Positions 6,793 through 7,690 of a stretch of 7,690 nucleotides of DNA are shown piece by piece; the stretch's first letter is position 1; every line of letters begins with the position of its first letter. The notes under the pieces are model-generated. The model had not been told where the DNA came from and made no database searches. It saw nothing but the letters and a program-made list of their open reading frames with translations. Position numbers and translations under genes: made by a program. The stretch spans positions 1 through 7,690 of the forward strand of contig CAIZDF010000056.1 in assembly GCA_903931645.1 (NCBI GenBank), in the 5' to 3' direction. The DNA comes from an uncultured Tolumonas sp. (GTDB lineage Bacteria; Pseudomonadota; Gammaproteobacteria; Enterobacterales; Aeromonadaceae).

Positions 6793-7431
6793 TTATGCCA
6801 GCACAGGGAACATATGCTTAATACCAGCCACCATAATTTCAATGCCCAAAGACATCATGATCAGCCCCATAATACGTGTTACTACGTTGATCCCAGTACG
6901 CCCCATCAGACGAAACAACAAGGGCGCAGCACGGAAAATCAACCAGGAAGTAAAACAGAACAATACGACCACTAGACTCATACCCATCAACTGCTGGGCT
7001 GAATTAAACTGCGATGAATAAACAATGGTCGAGCTGATTGCTCCCGGCCCGGCCATCAGTGGTAACGCCAGTGGTACCACCGCAATAGACTCTTTGGCCA
7101 ACGTATCACCCTTTTCTTCTTTGTTATGCCGAACTTCGCCCAATTTACCCTGCAGCATTGACCAGGCGATCAACACAATCAAAGAGCCGCCAGCGATACG
7201 GAAAGAGGCGATCGAGATACCGAACAGATCCAGAATTAATTGACCGAAAAACATCGAAACCCAGAGAATGACCATCACCGCAAAATTAGCGGTGGTATTC
7301 GTCCGTAAGCGTTCCTGTGGTGTTTGCTGACTGGTCAGACTCACGAATACAGGCAACAATCCCAATGGATTAATAATGGCGGTAAGACCAATAAAAAACT
7401 TCAGATAAACAGAAAAAGAGAGATGATCCAT
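6793..7431 (-). CDS. ychE: MarC-family inner-membrane protein (YchE type)
   Basis: Multi-pass inner-membrane protein of the MarC (UPF0056) family; the transported substrate, if any, is not established. The 212-residue product is close to E. coli YchE (about 215 residues). Six hydrophobic segments are visible at roughly 8-30, 48-70, 74-94, 117-139, 149-169 and 184-205, with a charged loop (about 95-115, GKLGEVRHNKEEKGD) in the middle. Conserved blocks include NPLGLLPVFVSLTS, GISIASFRIAGG, ESIAVVPLALPLMAGPGA and TGINVVTRIMGL. I chose the ATG at 7431 because MDHLSFSVYLKFFIGL matches the family start. The frame remains open for 70 codons upstream, but that extension has no family counterpart. No strong ribosome site is seen. 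It is transcribed alone and towards yciA, with a 131-base gap. Confidence 0.93.
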   Translation of the reverse strand: MDHLSFSVYLKFFIGLTAIINPLGLLPVFVSLTSQQTPQERLRTNTTANFAVMVILWVSMFFGQLILDLFGISIASFRIAGGSLIVLIAWSMLQGKLGEVRHNKEEKGDTLAKESIAVVPLALPLMAGPGAISSTIVYSSQFNSAQQLMGMSLVVVLFCFTSWLIFRAAPLLFRLMGRTGINVVTRIMGLIMMSLGIEIMVAGIKHMFPVLA

Positions 7432-7690
7432 AGTGCAATACGGGCCTAGATATAGATGAAACAAGTATGTCAGAAAACTGTGATTAGCGTAGCGAAAACA
7501 GCGATTCACTGCTAACGATATTAATTTATAGGCCCAATGCGATGGATTAGTTTTTTTTATCCGAACAAGGGAAATTGTCGCAAGTAATACAACCGGTATC
7601 ATTTCCAACAAAATGCTGGTCTGTCCATAAAATGACTGCATTTAAGACAGGATGGAATTCTAAATAATGCATTATCCTTATTCTTAGCAG
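7432..7690. other. Region upstream of ychE, no recognised gene
   Basis: These 259 bases presumably hold the ychE promoter, but no sigma-70 pair stands out; TATAAA on the minus strand (7525-7530) is the best -10 and lacks a -35. A 7-bp inverted repeat GGGCCTA (7442-7448) and TAGGCCC (7529-7535) lies here. On the minus strand a 41-codon frame (7547-7672) with AAGGA only two bases before its ATG is open; I do not recognise it and treat it as non-coding. The region upstream of 7690 is unseen. Confidence 0.3.

Noticed and set aside
6685..7021. Two overlapping plus-strand open frames of 77 and 96 codons
   Set aside because: Most of their length is antisense to ychE, and the parts in the AT-rich spacer show no recognisable protein features.
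7547..7672. 41-codon minus-strand frame with AAGGA close to its ATG
   Set aside because: The spacing of only two bases to the ATG is too short, the sequence matches nothing I know, and it lies in a probable promoter region.
1..7690. CRISPR arrays, tRNA or rRNA genes, insertion sequences
   Set aside because: No regularly spaced repeats, cloverleaf-like sequence, rRNA blocks or transposase frames were seen on either strand.

Overview
The window reads as the chromosome of a gammaproteobacterium with mid-range GC. GuaA, GuaB, XseA, YciA and YchE all align closely, from memory, with their Escherichia coli counterparts, but the order (guaBA divergent from xseA, xseA convergent with yciA, then a ychE-type marC gene) is not the E. 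coli order. An Aeromonadales relative such as Tolumonas is a guess that the sequence alone cannot prove.

Layout. Bases 1 to about 1590 look like the end of an integrated genetic element. They hold the last 32 codons of an unidentified lysine- and asparagine-rich gene entering from the left edge, an AT-only hairpin, and a complete P4-type tyrosine integrase on the minus strand with a 20-bp operator-like palindrome in front of it. The integrase sits just downstream of the 3' end of guaA, a known integration hotspot, and the first 180 bases are only about 22% GC by hand count. The other end of the element lies outside the window, so its cargo cannot be judged.

Bases 1590 to 4729 are the guaB-guaA operon on the minus strand: IMP dehydrogenase makes XMP and GMP synthetase converts it to GMP. 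Two hairpins lie in the spacer between the genes and a strong intrinsic terminator follows guaA. A 175-bp divergent control region (4730-4904) separates guaB from xseA on the plus strand, which encodes the large subunit of exonuclease VII and uses a GTG start. Convergent to xseA, 11 bases away, is yciA (acyl-CoA thioesterase). Further right on the minus strand is a MarC-family inner-membrane protein of the YchE type.

The right-hand 6 kb is ordinary core genome. The only accessory region is the left 1.6 kb, where the interest lies in the integration site, the candidate recombinase and regulator sites around it, and the way the element abuts guaA. I found no CRISPR array, tRNA, rRNA or insertion sequence, and no evidence inside the window of a new biological system.
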